Shown here: positions 1 to 5,730 of the stretch, in pieces
Numbering within the stretch: the stretch's first letter is position 1
How the letters are laid out: each line of letters starts with the position of its first letter
Source of the DNA: Candidatus Peregrinibacteria bacterium
Lineage (GTDB): Bacteria; Patescibacteriota; Gracilibacteria; UBA1369
Direction of reading: 5' to 3'
DNA length: 5,730 nt
Assembly (NCBI GenBank): GCA_020849575.1
Contig: JADLFY010000006.1
Location: 1 to 5,730, forward strand
Program-made: the position numbers and the translations under genes
The notes under the pieces: model-generated
The model's input: the letters and a program-made list of their open reading frames with translations, nothing else
Database searches by the model: none
Told to the model about the DNA's origin: nothing

Positions 1-3000
1 AAGAACAACGATTCAGTCGTACTCAATATCAGATATAAAGGTAAAGATTTGAGTTTGAGAATAGATAATCTATGGAATGGTTGGGATGTTTATCTGGAAA
101 AAGGCTTTAACAAGCAGCCATCAACTCTTGTAAGATGGGAACGTGCACAAACCCTGCAAATTGGCGATACCAAAAAAGCCGTTGATAACCATGTAAATTC
201 AATGAGCAGCAATGTCCAAAGCATGGAAGCCTTTGGTGAAGGAGAAAAAGTCCAGATTGCCAAAACAGCACTTGATGATTTCAACACAGCAATCAAAGCT
301 CATACTGACGCCGTAAGCCCTCAAGCAAATTACACTCTCAGTGCTGACCAATTACTGGAAGCAATGTTCCGTGTATATAGCTTTGAGGAGTTGAAGAAAA
401 TGAATTGTATCAAAAAGGTTAAAAGTGATCCAAAAGCCTATCTGATCACTGATCTCCCTCCAATCTTCAAACAACCGGGCAAATCCCAGGAAGCCTTGGA
501 TCTAATCTATTCAGTAAAATACGGTGGGCATATTGGCAATGAAAAATATAAAGACTGGACCAGCAAAGCCAGTGAAAAAGCCCGTGAATCAGCTGATGTT
601 TCAGTTAAATATAGTAAACGTTTAAAGAAAATCTTTGCCTATGGTTTGACTGACTTCGATTCAGAAGGTCAAAAAGCCACCATGGCCGATACCAAAATGG
701 CTGATGACAAGAGCGAAAGTAAAATGTTTGATGACACCAAAGATGAATACTTTAAGAAAGTAAGTGGTAAGGCTGCTTATGAAGATTTCTACAGCATTGT
801 CAAAACCAGAAATGAAAAAGGTGAAGAAGTAATTGACACAGCCAAAGCTAACACCCGTCTCAACGAATTGTATAAGTATGGTTTACAACGTCTAAACCTT
901 CTGGCCAAGAAAAATCCTGTCTATATGGATTTACAAAAACAGGTTACCGAAGATGTAAAAACCAAACAGTTGTCACTTGATCAAAATCTCACTGATCTGG
1001 AAATGAAAATAGTCAGACTTGGCTATTTGTCATATGCAGAAGGCAAAGAAAACGACCAGGGAGTGGTATTGGAAAGAGTCAAAACTCAAATCATTGAAAA
1101 TATCCTCCAACTCATACCTGAAGAAACCACTGGACCAAATGGTGAAAAAGTTTCCAAGGAAAAAGCACGTATTACCCTTAAAGAAATTCCTGTTGGAGTT
1201 TTACTCAGTATATCTGCCACTTATGATGAGAAAACCGGCGACATGAAAATGGGAGGCGGTATCAATATACCAATTATCCTCGACGTTTTTAACAGCCCAT
1301 ACGCAAAACTAGTCCTGGTCCCTGGAATCACCAGTAACGGCTTACAATTCGGGGTAGGTATGGCCTTCACCAGTGGTGACAAAGTTTTAGACGGTGGAAT
1401 AGTATTCTATGGTGGAGTAAGCGTGGGACTCGGAATGTCCTACACCCCAGGAGCTCTGTTCTTTGCCGGTATAAGTGGCGGTATCGATTTCAGAGTTAAA
1501 AAAGCCGGTCCAGACAGCAATTTCAATTATTACTTCGGTGTATACGGTGGAGTAGGTGTAGCAGTGGGATTAGATCCACTTGAAACAGCCACCAAGGCCA
1601 TCGATGCGGGTATTAAAGTGATCGGATGGCAGGTAGACGCCCAAAAAATGTATGAAAATGAATACTACAAAAAACTGGAAGAAGAGGGACTCAAAAGTTT
1701 AGTAGATGAATTATCCCAAATCTATAAAGACGGCAGCAAGCCCGAAGCAATTAATGCTTTTGTAGATAAAATCAAAAACAACAAAGCCCTGGCAGAAAAA
1801 CTGGATATCAAGTCGACTGATAGTGTTGAAGTAGTATTACAAAACTTCGAAATTTATCTCGCTCAATTTACCGAAGAATTTAACGAGCACTTTAATTTAC
1901 CAGCAGTTATAGCCGGAGAAATTAAAATCAGTGTAATATCCGGTGCCATTATGGCTGCAGGTCTGGCCAGTGGTTCTCTTCCAGTCCTGCTCGGTGGTAT
2001 CGTCAGCTGGGGCATACAGATTCTGGCCAGTTTAAAATTCAATGTCGGTTCCAAGATGGTTCATGAAAAACATCAGAAAACTTCTGAGGTAGAAATGAAA
2101 GCCTTTGGAGATATTGAAAAACAAAAACAGTTTGATGAAGCCTTCAGTTCATTACCCAAGACTGGTGAAGCAGCCAAAATTTATAAATCAGGTAAATTAT
2201 CACTTGATGCAGCAGGCGAAAAACGTGCCAGCATGGACGTCAGCTCTGGCAGTGCAGAAGTTTCTTCAGAAAATTTTGCCCAGAAACTTGATAAGATTAA
2301 TGCCAGTTTAGTTGAGAAAGGTGTTGATCTGAAATTAGTCAAAGCAGCTGATGGCAGAATCGAAATCGTTTTCCTGGAAACAAAAACTGCTTCCAATGAA
2401 AAGCTGATGATTTCCAAGGATATCGCCGTAACTGAAGGAAATCGCATTTATCTCAAAAGCCCGACCGCACTAAAATTCCTTTATTTCGATCGTCAAACCA
2501 GAAAATATCCTCTGGAAATCAGTCATGGTGCAACCATGGAAACCGTCATCACCGTATCAGACAATCGCTATCTCAAAGGTGATACTTTCCCGGCTGAAAT
2601 TGAAATAAATCGTTTTGCCGATAACAAAGAAAATCCCGTATTCATCAAAAAAGTTGAAGGTAAAGCTGAAAGCTATGTCGACACTTCCGCCCAATTCCAG
2701 GACGCTTTGGAAGGTCAAAAACGCATGAAAAAAGCTTTGGAAGCCAAAGCTGATATCGACAAAGAACCAGTCAGGGAAAAACTCAAGGATATTGCCAAGA
2801 AAATTTATGCTTTTGCCAATAAGAAAGGCGAAACATTTGTTACCATTACCAACAAAAAAGCCAAGGGCAACAAAGAAACTCCGGACTATGTCTCCACTGA
2901 GTTGTATGCTTTCTATGACGAATATGCCACTTCCAAGAAAATTGACAGTTTCAATAGCCGTGAAAAGCAGATTTTGACTCTGGAACTTTCCACTCTGAGA

Positions 3001-4062
3001 TATACAGAATTACAGTATGGAAAAACCTCAGCCAATGAAAAATCTCAGGCTTATAAAGAAAGAATGAAATGGAACAAAGAAACTCTCATTCCATTCTTCC
3101 AAAAGAGAATCGATGAATTAAAAGCTGCTGGTAAAGAAATTAAACATACCGCAACTGAATTGGCCGATAAGGCTACTCAGGATTTGATGAGTATGGATAC
3201 CAACATGCCTCCAACCCAATTGGAAAAAGGCACATCAGTTGCCATTGCCATTGGTCGAGGTGCAAATGGTCTGCATCAAATCCTCGATGGAGGAAAATAC
3301 TCTGTAGAAGCCGATGCTGATCAATATGGATATATCATTGGTAAAGATTATACTGAAGCTTTAAAAACTGCTACTCCCGGCGACCTGGATTATGAAATTG
3401 GTTTAATTCTGGTTGGCCAGCTCTCCTACCTTCCTGAACGCGCCAAGGTAAAAGAATTTATGGACAGCAATCTGGCCAAGAAATTGGCTTCCAATGGAGG
3501 TTTAGCCTTTATACTCGGCAAAGAACAATATGGTCAGGTTATTGATTATTATGAAAAAGGCACTGGCGACGGCTCAGTAGCTGGCATAGCCAAATTCATG
3601 GATATAGTAGAAAAAATCCGTCAGGCTCAAAAAGATGGTAAAGAAATTATCACTGTAGATGGTGAGAAAAACGTTAAATTCCAAATCAAGGTAAATACCA
3701 AAGTCCAATCCGGTATATTCAGTAAATGTGCCAACTATACTTCTACCATTAACGAAGAAATCAGCATTATTCCTCCAAGTGAAAGCGAAGCCATGGTACT
3801 GCTCGCTTCAGGTTCAGAAGCCAGAACCACTCTTACTACCAAAACTTATAAACAATTCCTCGGCTTCTTCGGTGGCGTATCTGCCTCAGTTGCAGTCATG
3901 GAAGCTCCTACTCCTCCCGAAGGTAATAAACCAAAGAAACCCGATGCCCCAGCCGAAGGCGAGGTTGTTCAAAAACCCAATGGACCAAATACAGATCCTA
4001 CAGACCCAGGAACTCCAAATGCTCCGGCCCCTGCAGAAACAGATATTAAGAATAAACCTTAG
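1..4062 (+). CDS. Giant uncharacterised multidomain protein, probable cell-envelope protein (5'-partial)
   Basis: I do not recognise this protein. The frame is open from base 1 to a TAG at 4060-4062, giving 1353 codons. A TTG at 49 is a possible start with a weak AAAGG at 37-41. However, the 16 codons before it read smoothly into a beta-like stretch (VVLNIRYKG, then LSLRIDNL), and no signal peptide follows the TTG, so the true start is probably upstream. Order, numbered from base 1: charged helical region to about residue 390; Gly-rich beta-strand-like module about 396-525; helical 540-635; two hydrophobic stretches 643-678; beta-rich about 760-885; Lys/Glu-rich helices about 895-1065; mixed region to about 1300, with a hydrophobic patch (FLGFFGG) near 1286-1300; Pro-rich tail 1301-1353. 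Only two cysteines are visible (codons at 406 and 3727). No catalytic motif, LPxTG or ATP-binding loop is seen. A role at the envelope is inferred from the modules and from the exported neighbour 38 bases downstream. The reading frame is secure; the function is not. Confidence 0.9.
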   Translation, partial: KNNDSVVLNIRYKGKDLSLRIDNLWNGWDVYLEKGFNKQPSTLVRWERAQTLQIGDTKKAVDNHVNSMSSNVQSMEAFGEGEKVQIAKTALDDFNTAIKAHTDAVSPQANYTLSADQLLEAMFRVYSFEELKKMNCIKKVKSDPKAYLITDLPPIFKQPGKSQEALDLIYSVKYGGHIGNEKYKDWTSKASEKARESADVSVKYSKRLKKIFAYGLTDFDSEGQKATMADTKMADDKSESKMFDDTKDEYFKKVSGKAAYEDFYSIVKTRNEKGEEVIDTAKANTRLNELYKYGLQRLNLLAKKNPVYMDLQKQVTEDVKTKQLSLDQNLTDLEMKIVRLGYLSYAEGKENDQGVVLERVKTQIIENILQLIPEETTGPNGEKVSKEKARITLKEIPVGVLLSISATYDEKTGDMKMGGGINIPIILDVFNSPYAKLVLVPGITSNGLQFGVGMAFTSGDKVLDGGIVFYGGVSVGLGMSYTPGALFFAGISGGIDFRVKKAGPDSNFNYYFGVYGGVGVAVGLDPLETATKAIDAGIKVIGWQVDAQKMYENEYYKKLEEEGLKSLVDELSQIYKDGSKPEAINAFVDKIKNNKALAEKLDIKSTDSVEVVLQNFEIYLAQFTEEFNEHFNLPAVIAGEIKISVISGAIMAAGLASGSLPVLLGGIVSWGIQILASLKFNVGSKMVHEKHQKTSEVEMKAFGDIEKQKQFDEAFSSLPKTGEAAKIYKSGKLSLDAAGEKRASMDVSSGSAEVSSENFAQKLDKINASLVEKGVDLKLVKAADGRIEIVFLETKTASNEKLMISKDIAVTEGNRIYLKSPTALKFLYFDRQTRKYPLEISHGATMETVITVSDNRYLKGDTFPAEIEINRFADNKENPVFIKKVEGKAESYVDTSAQFQDALEGQKRMKKALEAKADIDKEPVREKLKDIAKKIYAFANKKGETFVTITNKKAKGNKETPDYVSTELYAFYDEYATSKKIDSFNSREKQILTLELSTLRYTELQYGKTSANEKSQAYKERMKWNKETLIPFFQKRIDELKAAGKEIKHTATELADKATQDLMSMDTNMPPTQLEKGTSVAIAIGRGANGLHQILDGGKYSVEADADQYGYIIGKDYTEALKTATPGDLDYEIGLILVGQLSYLPERAKVKEFMDSNLAKKLASNGGLAFILGKEQYGQVIDYYEKGTGDGSVAGIAKFMDIVEKIRQAQKDGKEIITVDGEKNVKFQIKVNTKVQSGIFSKCANYTSTINEEISIIPPSESEAMVLLASGSEARTTLTTKTYKQFLGFFGGVSASVAVMEAPTPPEGNKPKKPDAPAEGEVVQKPNGPNTDPTDPGTPNAPAPAETDIKNKP
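1186..1575 (+). other. Gly-rich beta-strand (barrel-like) module within the giant protein
   Basis: About 130 residues switch abruptly from charged helical sequence to a Gly-rich pattern in which small or polar residues alternate with hydrophobic or aromatic ones. Examples are LQFGVGMAF, GGIVFYGGVSVGLGMSY, ALFFAGISGGIDFRV and NYYFGVYGGVGVAVGL. The strands are about 9-12 residues long and are separated by short turns containing SGD, TPG and GPDSN. This is how membrane-spanning beta hairpins of outer-membrane barrels look, but a soluble beta sheet or a Gly-rich assembly domain would also fit. I count roughly six to eight candidate strands. No family is assigned. Confidence 0.5.
1927..2034 (+). 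other. Two adjacent hydrophobic segments, possible membrane helical hairpin
   Basis: Residues about 643-658 (ISVISGAIMAAGLASG) and 661-678 (PVLLGGIVSWGIQILASL) are uncharged and hydrophobic, and a short Ser-Leu-Pro turn separates them. Charged sequence lies on both sides: GEIK before, and NVGSKMVHEKHQK after. This could be a helical hairpin inserted in a membrane, or a buried core hairpin. The first segment is short and rich in Gly, Ala and Ser, so membrane insertion is uncertain. Confidence 0.45.
3901..4059 (+). other. Pro-rich hydrophilic C-terminal tail of the giant protein
   Basis: The last 53 residues contain 14 prolines with many Asn, Asp, Thr, Lys and Glu (for example APTPPEGNKPKKPDAP and DPTDPGTPNAPAPAE). 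Such tails are extended and disordered, and in surface proteins they often act as spacers through wall or envelope material. A hydrophobic Gly/Ala/Val stretch (LGFFGGVSASVAVM) lies immediately before it. No LPxTG-type sorting signal, terminal hydrophobic anchor or terminal aromatic residue is present, so the anchoring mode is unknown. Confidence 0.7.
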
Positions 4063-4100
4063 TCAAATCAATAAATAAAAAAATAAATAAATTTACCAAT
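4063..4100 (+). promoter_or_regulatory. 38-base AT-rich spacer/leader without Shine-Dalgarno
   Basis: Only 4 of 38 bases are G or C, and none is a G. The core (4070-4091) is built from ATAA-type tetranucleotides around an A-run. No GGAG-like element precedes the ATG at 4101, so the downstream start probably relies on an unstructured A-rich leader rather than anti-SD pairing. No GC stem with a T-tract is present, which supports read-through from the upstream gene. A promoter here cannot be excluded in such AT-rich sequence, but no -35/-10 pair stands out. Confidence 0.45.
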
Positions 4101-4172
4101 ATGTTCAAGATTAGAACAACCATCATAGCCACAGTATTTCTCGGGATTGCCATGGCTGGAACAGCTCAGGCT
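4101..4172 (+). other. Sec signal peptide of the exported protein
   Basis: Residues 1-24 have two basic residues near the N-terminus (Lys3, Arg5), a hydrophobic core at about 8-19, and an A-Q-A box at 22-24 followed by Ala25. This matches the small-x-small rule for signal peptidase I. There is no cysteine at +1, so it is not a lipoprotein, and no twin arginine, so it is not a Tat substrate. Confidence 0.88.
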
Positions 4173-5730
4173 GCTGTAGAACATTTAAGTCTACCAGTTT
4201 GTAATCTCGCTGTTTATCCACTCAATCCAGCCAAAGCAGAGATTTATGGTGATGCAGCAGTGCCATTCGTAAACTTCCTTTCAGAAAGCCTCTGTAAGGC
4301 TAGAACTCCTTATGGCCAGCCATACAATCAGCCTCCTACCAAAGCCCAGAATCCCCTGGTTTCAGTTGCCAATATCGAGGACAAAAATGTTCCTTATGCA
4401 CAGCACTATCATGCTTATATCAACAATGCACTGGAAGACAGTTACTACTATCGTTCTTTTGTAGATAAATTTGAAATCACTTTGGAAAGCGACGCTTTGG
4501 CCAATATGAATAAACTTGATCTGCAATGTCAAACTCCAGCTCCCGGAAGTTATAGCGGTTCTGCAGCAGCATTAGCTGATTGTAATGGACAAATAAATGA
4601 TACAAATTTCTATGGTGGTGTGAAGGTAAGTTACAATTCCACAACCGGTGTAGTTACCTGGGAATTTGGTACAGTTGATAAAAATAAACGTCCCAACATG
4701 TGGGGTAACAACGACAGTAACCCTGCCGATTCTGATAATTTCAACGAAGTTTTGACAGCAGTCTATGGCGTACCTGCCAATCTTTCTGACTACACTTCAG
4801 TATACAGAAGATTTAGACCTTCAGTTGTTTTGCATACCAAAAACAACCCCCAGGAAATCTGGAGCGGAACAACCACTTCCCGTGCTTTGATCAGAAATTA
4901 CGCCATTCTCAAATCAAGCTTCAACGCCATCTCCAATAATAACGCCAAATTCTCTTCACTTTGTTCCAGTCTGGGAGATTTCACTAAATGGTGTCCAGTT
5001 GCCACTCCATCCGGACAAGGTTTTGCCACAGAAAACTATGGCTCACAAGAATGGTTCTGGTTCCCTATCGGTTCAGTAGTATCAGTCTGGCGCCAACCCC
5101 CTCCTCCAGTAGATCTGGCTTGTGAGGACTTACAATGGGATGGACCATTCCTCAAGAAAAATTCTGTAGGTGTATTTTCACCAGCTATCACCAATCCCAA
5201 TGCTCTTCTCCAAAATGAAGAAGCTTTGATGAAATTTAAAACAATTTATCAAAGTGGTAGTGGTACACAACGTCCTTTGGAATATCACTGGACAGCTTTC
5301 TACGGCGAACAAAATCGCCCAACCTGGTTCAAATACGAAGATACTATTTTCCTTGGACCAATCATGCCTCTCCTCACTACCTCCCTGCCAGCCAAATTAC
5401 TCAATGTAGCTCACGCTGCTCCGCTCCCAGGCAGTAGTATTGATATTGGCCCAATTGGCGATGCAAGCATCAATACTGATTTAATTCAATCAATAGTGAT
5501 TATTGGCAAATTCAAGGATGAAATTGCCAGTTCCCTTTCCTACAACCCGCTTGTTGACGACGATTTCAAAGCTTATTACAGCGGCGGTTCCGAAGGAGTT
5601 ACACTTGGTGTACAGGCTTTCTACGCTGACGGCAAAAATGTTGCCGGTCAGGGTGCCATGGTACAAACTTCACAGGGATTGAAACAAAAAGCCAATAAAT
5701 GTCCTCTCGAATTAACTATTCAACCTCCTC
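4101..5730 (+). CDS. Exported cysteine-containing protein of unknown function (3'-partial)
   Basis: An ATG at 4101 opens a frame with no stop through base 5730, giving 543 complete codons, so the C-terminus lies outside the window. The start is fixed by a classic Sec signal peptide: basic n-region MFKIR, hydrophobic core IIATVFLGIAMAG, then TAQA before AVEH, with cleavage predicted after residue 24. The visible mature part has eight cysteines (residues 34, 65, 143, 161, 288, 298, 341, 534). This even number fits disulfides in an extracytoplasmic protein and contrasts with two in the much larger upstream protein. Residues about 315-415 are rich in Trp, Phe and Tyr (EWFWFP, then VWRQPPPP, YHWTAFYG, PTWFKY). 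A hydrophobic stretch at about 417-439 ends in AHA-AP. The rest is Asn/Ser/Thr/Tyr-rich and looks like beta structure with loops. I recognise no family or active site. It follows the giant gene by 38 bases on the same strand, so co-expression is likely. A surface, adhesin or secretion-accessory role is inference only. Confidence 0.88.
   Translation, partial: MFKIRTTIIATVFLGIAMAGTAQAAVEHLSLPVCNLAVYPLNPAKAEIYGDAAVPFVNFLSESLCKARTPYGQPYNQPPTKAQNPLVSVANIEDKNVPYAQHYHAYINNALEDSYYYRSFVDKFEITLESDALANMNKLDLQCQTPAPGSYSGSAAALADCNGQINDTNFYGGVKVSYNSTTGVVTWEFGTVDKNKRPNMWGNNDSNPADSDNFNEVLTAVYGVPANLSDYTSVYRRFRPSVVLHTKNNPQEIWSGTTTSRALIRNYAILKSSFNAISNNNAKFSSLCSSLGDFTKWCPVATPSGQGFATENYGSQEWFWFPIGSVVSVWRQPPPPVDLACEDLQWDGPFLKKNSVGVFSPAITNPNALLQNEEALMKFKTIYQSGSGTQRPLEYHWTAFYGEQNRPTWFKYEDTIFLGPIMPLLTTSLPAKLLNVAHAAPLPGSSIDIGPIGDASINTDLIQSIVIIGKFKDEIASSLSYNPLVDDDFKAYYSGGSEGVTLGVQAFYADGKNVAGQGAMVQTSQGLKQKANKCPLELTIQPP

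Noticed and set aside
90..296. - strand frame of 68 codons
   Set aside because: It lies wholly inside the continuous + strand gene and shows no independent coding evidence.
2181..2447. - strand frame of 88 codons
   Set aside because: It is antisense to well-behaved coding sequence with no ribosome site or promoter, and its Ser/Leu/Phe-rich product is typical of reverse-strand shadows.
3901..4062. LPxTG-type sortase anchor at the end of the giant protein
   Set aside because: The tail is Pro-rich, but it has no LPxTG motif, no hydrophobic segment after it and no basic end.
3728..4078. + strand frame of 116 codons overlapping the 3' end of the giant gene
   Set aside because: It is a shadow in another frame. 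It lies almost wholly inside the giant gene, its residue content is Leu/Pro/Lys/Gln-rich low complexity from shifted codons, and it has no start signal.
4084..4095. TAAAT-AA-ATTTA inverted repeat as a terminator
   Set aside because: The stem is five A/T pairs with a 2-base loop, too weak to fold, and no T-tract follows. It is expected by chance in such AT-rich sequence.
1..5730. Recoded UGA (glycine), as in Gracilibacteria/Absconditabacteria
   Set aside because: Neither long frame contains an in-frame TGA in about 1900 codons, and glycine is encoded by normal GGN codons, so the standard code fits.

Overview
The window holds two large genes on the + strand, head to tail, and both run past the window edges. 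Neither matches a family I can name from sequence alone. The first (1..4062) is the 3' part of a giant protein. At least 1353 codons are visible, and the frame is already open at base 1. The second starts at an ATG at 4101 with a clear Sec signal peptide and runs without a stop to the last base, giving 543 visible codons. Only 38 very AT-rich bases separate them and I see no convincing terminator, so they are probably co-transcribed.

Region by region: 1..~1180 encodes a charged, Lys/Asp/Glu-rich, mostly helical region. About 1186..1575 encodes a Gly-rich run of alternating small and hydrophobic residues, which looks like a set of amphipathic beta strands. About 1620..1900 is helical again. 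About 1927..2034 encodes two adjacent hydrophobic stretches (a possible membrane hairpin). About 2270..2660 is beta-rich, ~2680..3200 is a long charged helical region, and ~3220..3900 is mixed alpha/beta. Bases 3901..4059 encode a Pro-rich, hydrophilic tail. Bases 4063..4100 are the AT-rich spacer, and 4101..5730 encodes the exported, cysteine-containing second protein.

Organism: composition is moderately AT-rich, translation uses the standard code (neither long frame contains an in-frame TGA), and the downstream gene has no Shine-Dalgarno sequence. Giant uncharacterised surface-type proteins beside exported proteins are common in uncultivated bacteria, including Patescibacteria/CPR groups such as Peregrinibacteria. 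That placement is only a guess, because the window has no marker gene, rRNA or tRNA. There are no mobile elements, CRISPR arrays or RNA genes that I can support.

Working together: the most economical reading is a cell-envelope pair, with a giant protein carrying membrane-like modules and a disulfide-capable exported partner. This rests on the signal peptide, composition and gene order, not on recognised homology.
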